This document shows, piece by piece, positions 8,697 through 16,863 of a stretch of DNA of 64,000 bases. A program made the translations under genes and the position numbers. The notes beneath the pieces were generated by a model. The model did not search any database, was not told where the DNA came from, and saw only the letters and a list, made by a program, of their open reading frames with translations. Every line of letters starts with the position of its first letter. Position 1 is the stretch's first letter. This DNA is from Phycisphaerales bacterium (GTDB lineage: Bacteria > Planctomycetota > Phycisphaerae > Sedimentisphaerales > UBA12454), in assembly GCA_003142595.1 (NCBI GenBank), contig PLMU01000018.1:1-64000 (forward strand), in the 5' to 3' direction.

Positions 8697-9743
8697 TTAC
8701 TGCTGTCTGCTGACTACTGAATTCTGCCTTCTGGTTTTCACCATTTCTATCGCAAGTTTAACTGCCGCTTTAAAGCTTGACTCGTCCGCAACGCCTCTGC
8801 CCGCGATATCGAACGCCGTTCCGTGTGCAGGCGAGGTCCGTATAATCGGCAGCCCTATTGTAACATTTACCGCGTCTTTAAACGCTAATAATTTTACAGG
8901 TATCATTCCCTGGTCGTGATACATCGCCACAACGCCGTCGAACTGGCCCGCCGCCGCTTTTACAAAAAGCGAATCCGCAGGATAAGGCCCGGAGCATTTG
9001 ATTCCCATTTCCTGTGCAATCAGAATCGCGGGACTGATTATTCGCTGCTCTTCATCACCGAACTGCCCCTCTTCGCCGGCGTGCGGATTCAATGCCGCAA
9101 CCGCTATATGCGGATTTTTAATCCCAAAAAATTCCTGCAATGCCGTATTGAGCAAATCTATCGGCTCATAAACCCGTCCGATTGTAAATACGTTTCGTAA
9201 ATCAAACAGCGCTTCGTGTATCGTCGCAAGTGCGATTTTCAGCGGCCCTGCGACAAACATCATCGCCTTGTGCGGCGACTTGCACCTGGCCGCCAAAAGT
9301 TCCGTATGTCCCGGCCATTCCGCCTCAGCTAATTTCCAGCTCACCTTGCTTATCGGCGCCGTAACAATTGCGTCAACGATGCCAGCCTTTGCCGCATCGA
9401 TAGCATCGACGCAAAATCGCAGTGACGCCTCGCCTCCCGCCCTGCTCGGCCCTTTCGCAAGTAACGGCACTACATAATCGTCATAATCCGCCACGACTAT
9501 ATGATGCGGAAAATCTCTGCTGATTTTTTCATGTTGGCATCGTCCCCAGAAAGGCGATATTTCCGCTGTATCGGCCGCGTATCCGAGGAATTCATCCATC
9601 CCGAATATAATGAACTTTACGCCTCGCCGCAAAAACGGGTCGTACAAAGCCTTGACGATAACCTCCGGCCCGATACCCAGCGGCTCGCCCATCGTTATCC
9701 CGATTACCATCGGCTCTTCATTATTTTTTTTGTTATTTTCCAT
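8697..9743 (-). CDS. pdxA: 4-hydroxythreonine-4-phosphate dehydrogenase PdxA
   Basis: A 348-residue enzyme of pyridoxal phosphate biosynthesis that oxidises 4-phosphohydroxy-L-threonine. Family landmarks: VIGITMGEPLGIGPEVIVKAL at the N-terminus and the three metal-binding histidines in WPGHTELLA, LNPHAGEEG and YHDQGMIPVK. NVTIGLPIIRTSPAHGTAFD closes the active-site half. The last 10 residues are an unconserved tail. It lies between ribE (13 bases) and ksgA (15 bases), an arrangement that groups cofactor synthesis with rRNA methylation; pdxA-ksgA pairing is also known in enterobacteria. Confidence 0.95.
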   Translation of the reverse strand: MENNKKNNEEPMVIGITMGEPLGIGPEVIVKALYDPFLRRGVKFIIFGMDEFLGYAADTAEISPFWGRCQHEKISRDFPHHIVVADYDDYVVPLLAKGPSRAGGEASLRFCVDAIDAAKAGIVDAIVTAPISKVSWKLAEAEWPGHTELLAARCKSPHKAMMFVAGPLKIALATIHEALFDLRNVFTIGRVYEPIDLLNTALQEFFGIKNPHIAVAALNPHAGEEGQFGDEEQRIISPAILIAQEMGIKCSGPYPADSLFVKAAAGQFDGVVAMYHDQGMIPVKLLAFKDAVNVTIGLPIIRTSPAHGTAFDIAGRGVADESSFKAAVKLAIEMVKTRRQNSVVSRQQ

Positions 9744-9756
9744 TATCGGTTAAACT

Positions 9757-10407
9757 TTAAAATCCCATTTCTTTGAGTTTTCCAATCGCAAGGTTTTGTT
9801 TTTTAGGCAAAATATTTCCCAGTTGTTTTTTCACAATTCTGCAGAGAATATCCGTTTCGATATTAACCGAATCTCCGACCTTATAATTCCTGAAAATCGT
9901 TTTTTCAAAAGTCGTAGGTATTATGGAAACAGAAAAATTTTGTCTTTGTATATCGGCTATTGTCAGACTTACCCCGTCAATTGCAATTGAACCTTTAGAT
10001 ATGATGTAATCTGAAATTTTATCCGCAGAGGCGGACTCTTTTGGTGTCTCGAAAGTAAACATCCAGAAGTCGCCTTTTTTTTCTATTTTTTTGACTTTTC
10101 CAATTGCGTCAATATGACCTTGCACAAAATGTCCGCCGAACCGCTCGCCCGCAGTCATAGCTCTTTCAATATTTACTGATGAGCCGATTTTAAGACTTTT
10201 AAGAGTGGTTTTTGATAGTGTTTCGCCGCTCACATCGAATTGGGCGATATTTCCTTTTATGCCGGCAACGGTCAGGCATACCCCGTTGATAGAGACGCTC
10301 TCGCCGATTTTCACAGCTTGGCCGAGGTTTATTTGGAGTACCAAACTGCCCTTTTGGCCGGTGGCAGAGACCACCTTATAAACCGATTCAATTAATCCTG
10401 TAAACAT
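9757..10407 (-). CDS. ribE: Riboflavin synthase, alpha chain
   Basis: A 216-residue protein that dismutates 6,7-dimethyl-8-ribityllumazine to riboflavin. The N-terminus MFTGLIESV is diagnostic. The two lumazine-binding repeats each carry a GxSVxIxGVxLTV-like segment: GESVSINGVCLTV (about 35-47) and KGSIAIDGVSLTIAD (about 135-149). GGHFVQGHIDAIGKV is also typical. The length is normal for the family. First gene of the run with pdxA and ksgA, and divergent from the gene at 10560. No FMN riboswitch is apparent in the 150-base gap. Confidence 0.95.
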   Translation of the reverse strand: MFTGLIESVYKVVSATGQKGSLVLQINLGQAVKIGESVSINGVCLTVAGIKGNIAQFDVSGETLSKTTLKSLKIGSSVNIERAMTAGERFGGHFVQGHIDAIGKVKKIEKKGDFWMFTFETPKESASADKISDYIISKGSIAIDGVSLTIADIQRQNFSVSIIPTTFEKTIFRNYKVGDSVNIETDILCRIVKKQLGNILPKKQNLAIGKLKEMGF

Positions 10408-10514
10408 AGAACCCTCAACAAATTACGGACATTATGGGTTATGTAATTCAGATTGTCAAATACCTTTTTTATATGGATTTTTTAACTTTTCAGAAATCAA
10501 AACAATTGGTAATA

Positions 10515-10523
10515 TGGTATAAT
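10515..10523 (+). promoter_or_regulatory. Extended -10 promoter element
   Basis: TGGTATAAT (a TGn extension with a perfect TATAAT) lies 37 bases upstream of the start codon at 10560. No clear -35 box is seen at standard spacing, which is common for extended -10 promoters. Confidence 0.5.
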
Positions 10524-10559
10524 GTGTTGTTATTATTTTAAGGAAAATTCGGACAAATT

Positions 10560-12230
10560 ATGAAAAATTTAAGCAATTTTTTACTTATCTCTATTATTTT
10601 TGCGTTCCCATTTAACCTTTTAGCTGCACCAGAGCAATCATATCAGAAGCCGAAAGCTGCTGGCGCAGCAAAACCGCAATCATATCAGACACAGCAAAAG
10701 ACCACCGGAACAAAAACAGCACAGACTCCGCAGGAGAAAAGAGAACAGTTTGAAAAAGAAGCTACGGAAGCCATACCTGACATTGAGGCTGAAAACGCAA
10801 AAGTCCTCTCCTGGATAAACTCCAATCAAATTCCCGATGACGCAAACCGTAACACAGCTCTCAAAAATGTTGCAAAAAACAGAAAGTATGTATCCATATT
10901 AAACAAACAGCAAAAAGGCTTCGAATATTATACGCTTTCCGCATGGGTTTATTATTTCGACGACAAACCGGACAAGGCATTGAAACAGGCGGTCGCGGGT
11001 CAGAAACTTGCTCCGCAAAATCCGAACGTCGCCAAAACCTGCCTCGCTCTTTCCCTGATTTACAAAGATTACGCAGCGGCATCTGAAGTATGCGCAAATA
11101 AAGGGGAATCCTCACAGGCAGCCGAATCCGCCTCCTCATCGACTCAGAAATTTTCATCAAATTCGCAATTATCCAACATTGAATTGAATCTCGACGTCAA
11201 CAGCATCCGTCCGGAACTGCTCGGCAAAGTATTTGATGTTCGACCACAGACAGCAAGTCCGACTCAAAAAAATCTTCTGTGTGTGTTTTTATGGAAAATC
11301 GATTCTAATGAACTTAATCGTTTTTCAGTCGCGGATACTAACGCGCCTGCCAAGGAACCAAACGCTCCTGCCCAGCCTGCTGCTGCAAATCCTAAACCTT
11401 CCATTAGCAAGAAATCATCTTCGCTGGCAATTGCACAGCAGACAGCAATATCTCCCTTTGAGGCGTTTTCGAAATTACAAAACCATTTCGCAAAAGATTC
11501 GAAAGCTGTCTTTATGGGAATCAATCTGAACGAGCCTTCAAAGGCAAATAACGTCAAAAATTGGCTGGGAAAAAATTCGCAGACCTGGCAAACCTCAATG
11601 CCTTCGGCAGACCTGCAGCAGAAAGTAACTTCGCTTTTTGCTTCCAGCCCCGCCAAACCGACTCTTATGGTTATCGGCCCGGATTCCACAATCAGATATA
11701 CCGGAGATGTAAATGGTTTTCTGCCTCAAATGATAATTCAACAAATTTTGGGAAATCCCCGGGAGTTCGAAGAACCCAATAAACCCAATGATGCTAATCA
11801 ACCGCCTGCCGCTCCTAAAAATCCTATTGTGGTTACACCTGTTAAAGTTCCTCCGCAGGCCGCAGAGCCTAATAAACCACCGCATCAAGCGGCGCCTGTC
11901 AATGAAGCAAATGTAAATCAAAAATCTTCACAGGCTGTGCCAGCCGTAAAAGCCGCACCTGCCGTCGCTGCAAATCAACAACAACAGGAGGGGGATTTTA
12001 CCGCCGAAGATTATGAGGCACAAAAACTTCTCTCAAATGCCAGTGCATTTCTTAAAATAGGCAATAGACTTCCATCTCATATGTATCGGGACCCTATCGA
12101 ATGGTGCAGAACGGTGATGAAAGACTATCCTAACACAAAATATGCTCAGCAGGCGCAGATGCTTCTTCGCAATGTGCCTCAAGAACACCGCCAACAGTAT
12201 AATCTCACCGACCAGGAATTAGGTTTGTAA
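10560..12230 (+). CDS. Exported TPR / thioredoxin-like protein of unknown function
   Basis: A 556-residue protein with a signal peptide (1-22, ending LLAAP). A Lys/Gln/Thr-rich stretch follows, then a TPR-like helical segment (about 100-175; SAWVYYFDDKPDKALKQAVAG). The middle (about 220-400) has strands resembling a thioredoxin-like fold (LCVFLWKIDSN, KAVFMGINLNEPSK, KPTLMVIGPDSTIRYTGDV), but no CxxC is present, so redox activity is unlikely. Residues about 405-470 are a Pro/Asn/Ala-rich linker. The C-terminus (KIGNRLPSHMYRDPIEWCRTVMKDYPNTKYA) looks like one more TPR. It may precede the ThyA-like gene in one transcript (30-base gap). Confidence 0.55.
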   Translation: MKNLSNFLLISIIFAFPFNLLAAPEQSYQKPKAAGAAKPQSYQTQQKTTGTKTAQTPQEKREQFEKEATEAIPDIEAENAKVLSWINSNQIPDDANRNTALKNVAKNRKYVSILNKQQKGFEYYTLSAWVYYFDDKPDKALKQAVAGQKLAPQNPNVAKTCLALSLIYKDYAAASEVCANKGESSQAAESASSSTQKFSSNSQLSNIELNLDVNSIRPELLGKVFDVRPQTASPTQKNLLCVFLWKIDSNELNRFSVADTNAPAKEPNAPAQPAAANPKPSISKKSSSLAIAQQTAISPFEAFSKLQNHFAKDSKAVFMGINLNEPSKANNVKNWLGKNSQTWQTSMPSADLQQKVTSLFASSPAKPTLMVIGPDSTIRYTGDVNGFLPQMIIQQILGNPREFEEPNKPNDANQPPAAPKNPIVVTPVKVPPQAAEPNKPPHQAAPVNEANVNQKSSQAVPAVKAAPAVAANQQQQEGDFTAEDYEAQKLLSNASAFLKIGNRLPSHMYRDPIEWCRTVMKDYPNTKYAQQAQMLLRNVPQEHRQQYNLTDQELGL

Positions 12231-12260
12231 TCATCATTATTTGACAAGGAGGTTGGAAGA

Positions 12261-13133
12261 ATGGAAAACATACCTGTAATTACCATAGAGGCCGGCTGTC
12301 TGCCTGAAGCATGGGAAGCTGCCGTTTTGGCTGTATGGGATAACGGCCTTGAAATTAAAACTCAGTATGACAAACCCACAGACCCGCCCAGCAAAGATGC
12401 CACCGTGATGATTACCGTTTCAGATCCTTTTGCCGAGCCGAGAATACATAAAAATTTCCCAGGCGGGCCTGAAGAACTCGAAGCTTACAGGCAGGAAGTC
12501 GTTGACGGTATTCACGACCACTGGATTGACGCTGCCGCCGGAAAATGGACTTATACCTATCATGAAAGACTTTTTGCATACAGCCCCGTCGAGGACATCA
12601 GGAACCCTAAATCTCCAAAACCTTTCGCCAAGGTTAACCAGATTCAGTATATAATCGATTCTCTTGCGGCAACAGCTTATACAAGGCGTGCCCAGGCTAT
12701 TACCTGGATGCCTACAGCCGATGTCAAAACCGACGACCCGCCCTGCCTCCAGCGGATATGGTGCCGGCTTATTGAAACTGGCGATGGAAATTTCTGTCTG
12801 AATATGAACACTCATTGGCGAAGCAGGGACCTCTACAAGGCCTGGTATATGAATGTTTATGCGCTTACCTACCTTCAGCGAACCATAGCTGAGAAAATCT
12901 CCCAAAAAATCCGCAAACCCGTTAAAGTCGGCAGATACGTTGATATCACCGATTCACTTCATATTTACGGCAGCTATTTCAGAGACGCCATAGCCGAAGT
13001 GGAAAAAATGAGGGATGGCGATTTTAAAAAACGCTCCTGGGAATCCTCACACCCGGCCTTTGCGATGATGACCGCTGAAGCGAAAGAAAAGCTTTCCCGC
13101 GACCCAGACTGGTATGCCCGCGCAAAAGGTTGA
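12261..13133 (+). CDS. Thymidylate synthase-like protein (ThyA family)
   Basis: A 290-residue protein with the active-site layout of ThyA, which methylates dUMP to dTMP using methylenetetrahydrofolate. Cys162 in DDPPCLQRIW matches the nucleophile. R187-S188-x-D190 in HWRSRDLYKAW and N198, eight residues after the Asp, match Arg166, Ser167, Asp169 and Asn177 of Escherichia coli ThyA. DSLHIYGSYF matches the DxHxY nucleotide-binding motif. The Asn at 198 favours dUMP over dCMP, although overall sequence is divergent from classical ThyA. It has a perfect AAGGAGGT ribosome-binding site. Its place before nrdR supports a dNTP role. It could instead be a hydroxymethylase; fairly confident of the family only. 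Confidence 0.75.
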   Translation: MENIPVITIEAGCLPEAWEAAVLAVWDNGLEIKTQYDKPTDPPSKDATVMITVSDPFAEPRIHKNFPGGPEELEAYRQEVVDGIHDHWIDAAAGKWTYTYHERLFAYSPVEDIRNPKSPKPFAKVNQIQYIIDSLAATAYTRRAQAITWMPTADVKTDDPPCLQRIWCRLIETGDGNFCLNMNTHWRSRDLYKAWYMNVYALTYLQRTIAEKISQKIRKPVKVGRYVDITDSLHIYGSYFRDAIAEVEKMRDGDFKKRSWESSHPAFAMMTAEAKEKLSRDPDWYARAKG

Positions 13134-13225
13134 GTTTAAGTCTGTAAAAGTCCCATAATCACATATTTATCTGTATCATTCCAAGATTTATAAAAAATCT
13201 TATTGTCTGCTTTGTACCTCTGTAA

Positions 13226-13360
13226 TTTATTTCTTATATTTTTACCGGATGAGTAAGAAACAATATTTTGCATGGACTCCTTTTCTCCTTCTGCTATTTG
13301 TGCTTCCTGCCTTGGGGGGACAACCAGGGCAGGCGACTTTAAAAGCTCACAGCAGAGCTT
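13226..13360 (+). repeat. Tandem structured repeat, unit 1
   Basis: First copy of an imperfect tandem repeat. It can fold into three hairpins: TTTCTTA/TAAGAAA (13230-13236 with 13254-13260), CCTGCCTTGG/CCAGGGCAGG (13306-13315 with 13324-13333, one T-G wobble), and AAGCTC/GAGCTT (13343-13348 with 13355-13360). The 22-base core TGTGCTTCCTGCCTTGGGG.. at 13299-13320 is identical in unit 2, exactly 180 bases on. Confidence 0.7.
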
Positions 13361-13397
13361 AAAAAATAAAATTGCTCCCCGATTTGCATCTGTCGAC

Positions 13398-13542
13398 TTT
13401 ATTTCTTATAGTTTTATTGGAAGTGATAAGAAAAGAATCGCTAAATATAAAAATGACTTCTTCTCTCCTCCTTTAACTTGTGCTTCCTGCCTTGGGGGGA
13501 ATTAACCAAGGCAGGCGGGAATTTGAGAGCTCAAAAGAGCTT
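13398..13542 (+). repeat. Tandem structured repeat, unit 2
   Basis: Second copy with the same order of hairpins: TTTCTTAT/ATAAGAAA (13402-13409 with 13426-13433), CCTGCCTTGG/CCAAGGCAGG (13486-13495 with 13506-13515, perfect) and AGCTC/GAGCT (13528-13532 with 13537-13541). Loops and linkers differ from unit 1 while stems are kept, as expected for a structured RNA or a palindromic DNA element. Confidence 0.7.
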
Positions 13543-13709
13543 TAAACGATAAAAATACTGTGTTCGCTGCTGTTTTACAAATAGTTGTGTACCTGGGCGC
13601 ATTTAAATGAGGCAAGACCTTTGCGGTTTGCATCGGCTGTCTAAAAAACTGATATCGCGTCAGGATTGTTAAAAGTGTTTGGGGGGATGTAAATATTTTC
13701 AAGAGGTGG

Positions 13710-13746
13710 GGCCTCTGCCGTTAGGGGACGCAGAGGCCTTTTCTTT
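13710..13746 (+). terminator. Intrinsic terminator
   Basis: GGCCTCTGC (13710-13718) pairs with GCAGAGGCC (13730-13738) and is followed by TTTTCTTT. It ends whatever RNA covers the tandem repeat region and insulates nrdR. Confidence 0.85.
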
Positions 13747-13908
13747 GCGCCTGGTTTTATATTTTATTTGAACATATTCTCGATAAATTATCCTGTGAAT
13801 TCTTCATTTCACCGCTCGTTACCTCATTAAATCCCAGACTTTGTGAAAAAGAAAAAGAACTATTAACAGCCCTTTTTACCTGTGAGTAAAATTTCTAATC
13901 ATTTTTGT

Positions 13909-13936
13909 TTGACATACTATATATAGATATTAAAAT
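13909..13936 (+). promoter_or_regulatory. nrdR promoter with embedded NrdR-box-like site
   Basis: TTGACA (13909-13914) and TAAAAT (13931-13936) are 16 bases apart. The spacer contains ATACTATATATAGATA (13914-13929), which matches 12 of 16 positions of an ideal NrdR box ACACTATATATAGTGT. A repressor bound there would block RNA polymerase, so autoregulation of nrdR is inferred. Only one box is seen, whereas NrdR targets usually have two. Confidence 0.55.
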
Positions 13937-13980
13937 GGCTTCCGTTCAAAATATTGTAGTTTTTCCGGTAGAAAAAGCTC

Positions 13981-14472
13981 GTGAAATGCCCCTATTGCAA
14001 GGAAAACAAGGATAAGGTAATTGATTCACGTTCCAGTGAAGCTGGACGCGTGATACGGCGTCGCCGGCATTGTCTCGTCTGCAAAAGACGTTTTACAACT
14101 TACGAAAAAGTCGGCGAAAGTTTTAAGCTCAGTGTCATTAAGAAAGATAATTCAAGAGTGCCCTACGACAGAGAGAGGGTTATCGCAGGGCTTCAGAAAG
14201 CCTGTTATAAAAGGCCCGTTTCCGCTGAACAGATTCAGGAGATGGCCGATAGGATTGAGGAAGACATTTTCAGGCATTCTGACAAGGAAGTAAATTCGAA
14301 ATTTATCGGTGAAAGCGCTATGAAGCATCTTAGAAACGTGGACAAGGTTGCTTATATCCGATTCGCAAGCGTTTATCGTCAATTTGATGATGCCGGCGAT
14401 TTACTTGAGGAAGTAACCCAGGCCATTGCAGAGCCGAATGATTCCGAGCAGCCAAAGCTTTTCACCGACTGA
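13981..14472 (+). CDS. nrdR: Transcriptional repressor NrdR
   Basis: A 163-residue regulator of ribonucleotide reductase genes. It starts with GTG. The N-terminal zinc ribbon has CPYC (3-6) and CLVC (about 31-34) and the segment RVIRRRRHCLVCKRRFTTYE. The ATP-cone follows (about 49-140; SFKLSVIKKDNSRVPYDRER, then VAYIRFASVYRQFDD), which senses ATP/dATP. The length and both domains are typical of the family. No nrd structural genes are in the window. The next gene, 25 bases downstream, is another ATP-cone protein and probably in the same transcript. Confidence 0.95.
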   Translation: MKCPYCKENKDKVIDSRSSEAGRVIRRRRHCLVCKRRFTTYEKVGESFKLSVIKKDNSRVPYDRERVIAGLQKACYKRPVSAEQIQEMADRIEEDIFRHSDKEVNSKFIGESAMKHLRNVDKVAYIRFASVYRQFDDAGDLLEEVTQAIAEPNDSEQPKLFTD

Positions 14473-14497
14473 TAATTTTATTTGAGATAGGTTTGGA

Positions 14498-15169
14498 ATG
14501 CAGCTTAGGGTAATAAAAGCGGACGATACAGAAGAAGAATACCTGCACACCAAGGTTATCGCTACATTTATCAACGCCTTTGGTGCTCCTTCCGAAAAAA
14601 ATACCGCAACTGCCCAGCAGCTTGCCGAAGCCGTTACCTTCTATTTGTATAATAAGCACGGCTCACATAAAATTACCAGCAGTGAAATATCGTCGATAAT
14701 CAAAGCTGTTCTCACTTCGACAGGTTTCGATAACGCTGCTGACTTCCTCTCCGAACATCATCAACGCCGAAATCTGCTCAGGGCAAGGGTGCAGGTCATA
14801 AAAGTAGATATGGAAAAAATATCGCCTGACACTCCCCTGCGGCAAATCGACCGCTGCGGCCCTGCTGACCCCTGGAATAAATCTAAAATTATCCATAATT
14901 TGGTTAACAAATATAATCTCCAGCCTGCTATGGCCAGGACCGTAGCCTCGCTGGTCGAAGAAAAAATTCTTAATTCCGGTTTCCGTCTTGTGCCAACTGG
15001 TTTTATCAGGTTTTTGGTTCTCTGGCAGATGCAAACGATTCTTTCTGCTCAGCAGCAGATTATAACTTGTAAGGATGATAAAGAAATCGAGTTAGCAGAA
15101 GTGTTCAATGCGGTCACGGAGGACCGCCTCAGGCAGCCGCAAAATGGACTTTGCCCCGTCGAAGCTTAA
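14498..15169 (+). CDS. Orphan ATP-cone domain protein
   Basis: A 223-residue protein. Residues 1-95 look like an ATP-cone: MQLRVIKADDTEEEYLHTKV, then EISSIIKAVLTSTGFDNAADF and the terminal LSEHHQRRNLLR. A second weaker cone-like segment spans about 125-185 (WNKSKIIHNLVNKYNLQPAMA, LVEEKILNSGF, VPTGFIRFLVLWQMQT). There is no catalytic reductase domain. ATP-cones bind ATP or dATP as allosteric switches in NrdA, NrdD and NrdR, so a regulatory nucleotide sensor is inferred. It lies directly downstream of nrdR. Such stand-alone cones are annotated in Planctomycetota only as hypothetical proteins. Confidence 0.65.
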   Translation: MQLRVIKADDTEEEYLHTKVIATFINAFGAPSEKNTATAQQLAEAVTFYLYNKHGSHKITSSEISSIIKAVLTSTGFDNAADFLSEHHQRRNLLRARVQVIKVDMEKISPDTPLRQIDRCGPADPWNKSKIIHNLVNKYNLQPAMARTVASLVEEKILNSGFRLVPTGFIRFLVLWQMQTILSAQQQIITCKDDKEIELAEVFNAVTEDRLRQPQNGLCPVEA

Positions 15170-15259
15170 AGGTTCGGATAGAAGAAATGAAATCCATTAC
15201 CGGCTTAGATAACGCTGCCTGATTTTTTTTGAATGTTTGGTTTGTTTGAAAGTATAAAT

Positions 15260-16036
15260 ATGAAAAAGATTCTTGTTCAGGCGTTTTGTTTTTCAATAAT
15301 TGTATCCACCTGTGCAATCGCCGCAAAAAATCCATGTGATATAAAACCCGATTCCAATGCCGTTGTCCCGATTCCAAAGCTCGATAAGGAATCGTGGGCA
15401 TCACGCCACAATGATATTCTCAAAAGAATTAAGCAAGGCAACGTGGATATTATAATGGTTGGCGATTCTATCACGCATTTTTGGGAAAAGGATGGCAAAG
15501 GGGTTTGGGACAAGTATTATGCTAATCGTAACGTGGTGAATATGGGTATTAGCGGCGATAAAACTCAAAATGTTATCTGGCGTCTCGAGCACGGCGAGGT
15601 AAATAATATCAATCCTAAATTAGCCATTTTAATGATTGGAACGAACAATTCCAAGAATAACGATTACACTTCAGAGCAAATTGCCGATGGCGTCAAGGCC
15701 GTTGTTTGCCAGTTGAGAACCAGGCTTCCGCAAACTAAAATCCTTATACTCGCTATTTTCCCCCGCGGCTCTGATGAACAGAGAAAAGACAAAACTCAGG
15801 ATGGAAAATTTAACCCTCAATGGGATAAAAATGAAAAGGCCAATAAGATTGTGTCAAAAATAGCTGATAACAAAATGATTTATTATCTCGATATAAATAA
15901 AAAGTTTCTGAATAAAAAAGGCGTGCTTACAAGAGATATTATGCCTGATTTGCTCCATCCAGGCGATAAAGGCTATATGATATGGGCACAGGCTATGGAG
16001 CCAACGATTGTAAAATTAATGGGTGAGAAAAAGTAG
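15260..16036 (+). CDS. Exported SGNH/GDSL-family hydrolase
   Basis: A 258-residue esterase-like protein. The ATG at 15260 is preferred over 15233 because the signal peptide (MKKILVQAFCFSIIVSTCAIAA) begins there with a GAAAG box upstream. SGNH blocks are clear: VGDSI (Ser nucleophile), NMGISGDKTQNVIWRL (Gly), IGTNNS (Asn) and DLLHPGDKGY (Asp and His). It resembles the PAF-acetylhydrolase-like GDSL group common in planctomycetes, which often deacetylate polysaccharides. The substrate is not deducible. It ends 24 bases before a bidirectional terminator. Confidence 0.85.
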   Translation: MKKILVQAFCFSIIVSTCAIAAKNPCDIKPDSNAVVPIPKLDKESWASRHNDILKRIKQGNVDIIMVGDSITHFWEKDGKGVWDKYYANRNVVNMGISGDKTQNVIWRLEHGEVNNINPKLAILMIGTNNSKNNDYTSEQIADGVKAVVCQLRTRLPQTKILILAIFPRGSDEQRKDKTQDGKFNPQWDKNEKANKIVSKIADNKMIYYLDINKKFLNKKGVLTRDIMPDLLHPGDKGYMIWAQAMEPTIVKLMGEKK

Positions 16037-16060
16037 AATTTAATTATCTGATTGAAAACA

Positions 16061-16088
16061 AAAAAGGCCGGTGATTTGCCGGCCTTTC
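16061..16088. terminator. Bidirectional intrinsic terminator
   Basis: AAAAAGGCCGG TGATTTG CCGGCCTTT sits between the convergent SGNH hydrolase (+) and lipoprotein (-) genes. The stem is short but pure GC. Confidence 0.75.
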
Positions 16089-16095
16089 TAATGAA

Positions 16096-16851
16096 TTATT
16101 CTTCTTTCCAGCTTTTTTTCACACCGCCTATCCTTATTTTGATTTTTGCAACGTCGTTATTAAGAGTCATACCCACTCGGCTTTTCCCCAGTGTAGGATG
16201 ATCAAACTCAAAGCCGTTAGGTTCATCGAATTTTGCCGCCAGCGTCGGTGACTCTTTCAGCACATAAATTATTCTTTCCATCATCTGATTCGTCATCATC
16301 GCGCCTTCATTCAGGACCCTGTTGTCCTGATGGACCTGTGCGAAATCATCACGCGTATTTTCAACCGTTTTCTTGAAGATTGCGATTCGCTTTTCATTTT
16401 CGCCCGGATAAGGCTCTGTCAAAGTCGCTTCATCTATCGTCACTTCGCTGTCGAATCGTAAGGCTTGTCCAATAGCGCCTAAATGCCATGGTTTTTCATC
16501 GATGGTCAGAAAATATTTCCGCGTTACAGTAAAATCTTCTTCATTAAACGCCGCCATAGTCAGCCATAACTGGGAGGTTTCTTTCTTTTCTCCCCAACTG
16601 GCTACAACGCTTTTGCTTTGAGTGACCATCTCGGATTTATACTGTTTTATAACCGCAAGAACATCGGCGCTGGTGCTTTGTTTAATATGGATTTTGTGAT
16701 AAGCCGCCGGAAGCTGCTTATTGTAAGGCTTCGGTTCTTTCGTTACTCTTTCAATTGGCTCTTCTATCCCGCAGCCGGAGTAAAACATAAACGCCGTTGC
16801 CATAATCTGAATCAGCAATAAATTAGCAGTCTTCAAGCGAATCCCTTTCAT
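16096..16851 (-). CDS. Predicted lipoprotein of unknown function
   Basis: A 251-residue protein. The N-terminus (KTANLLLIQIMATAFMFYSGC) is a type II signal with Cys at 27 as the lipidation site. The rest is a mixed alpha/beta domain with no motif I recognise; it includes SKVGMTLN-like strands (GKSRVGMTLNNDVAKIKIRIGG) near the C-terminus. It lies 12 bases downstream of ilvC and may be read from the ilv operon, though its function appears unrelated. Confidence 0.65.
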   Translation of the reverse strand: MKGIRLKTANLLLIQIMATAFMFYSGCGIEEPIERVTKEPKPYNKQLPAAYHKIHIKQSTSADVLAVIKQYKSEMVTQSKSVVASWGEKKETSQLWLTMAAFNEEDFTVTRKYFLTIDEKPWHLGAIGQALRFDSEVTIDEATLTEPYPGENEKRIAIFKKTVENTRDDFAQVHQDNRVLNEGAMMTNQMMERIIYVLKESPTLAAKFDEPNGFEFDHPTLGKSRVGMTLNNDVAKIKIRIGGVKKSWKEE

Positions 16852-16863
16852 TAATAATACAGC

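Larger units (their letters stand above)
13134..13746 (+). ncRNA. Candidate non-coding transcript between thyA-like gene and nrdR
   Basis: The 847-base gap from 13134 to 13980 has no convincing protein gene. Its first 610 bases hold the two hairpin-rich repeat units, further small stems (for example CTGA..TCAG near 13650) and a terminal intrinsic terminator, so a stable RNA or long 3' UTR is plausible. I find no RNase P, tmRNA, SRP or known riboswitch signature. The 5' end is undefined. From 13747 to about 13900 I see nothing further. Confidence 0.35.

Noticed and set aside
13272-13505. Open frame of 77 codons with two copies of a CASCLGG motif
   Set aside because: The repeated motif is explained by the tandem DNA repeat (its 180-base period is a multiple of three); there is no ribosome-binding site and the frame runs through the hairpins.
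13134-13980. Possible RNase P RNA, tmRNA, SRP RNA or known riboswitch
   Set aside because: None of the diagnostic core sequences of those RNAs were found in the region on either strand.
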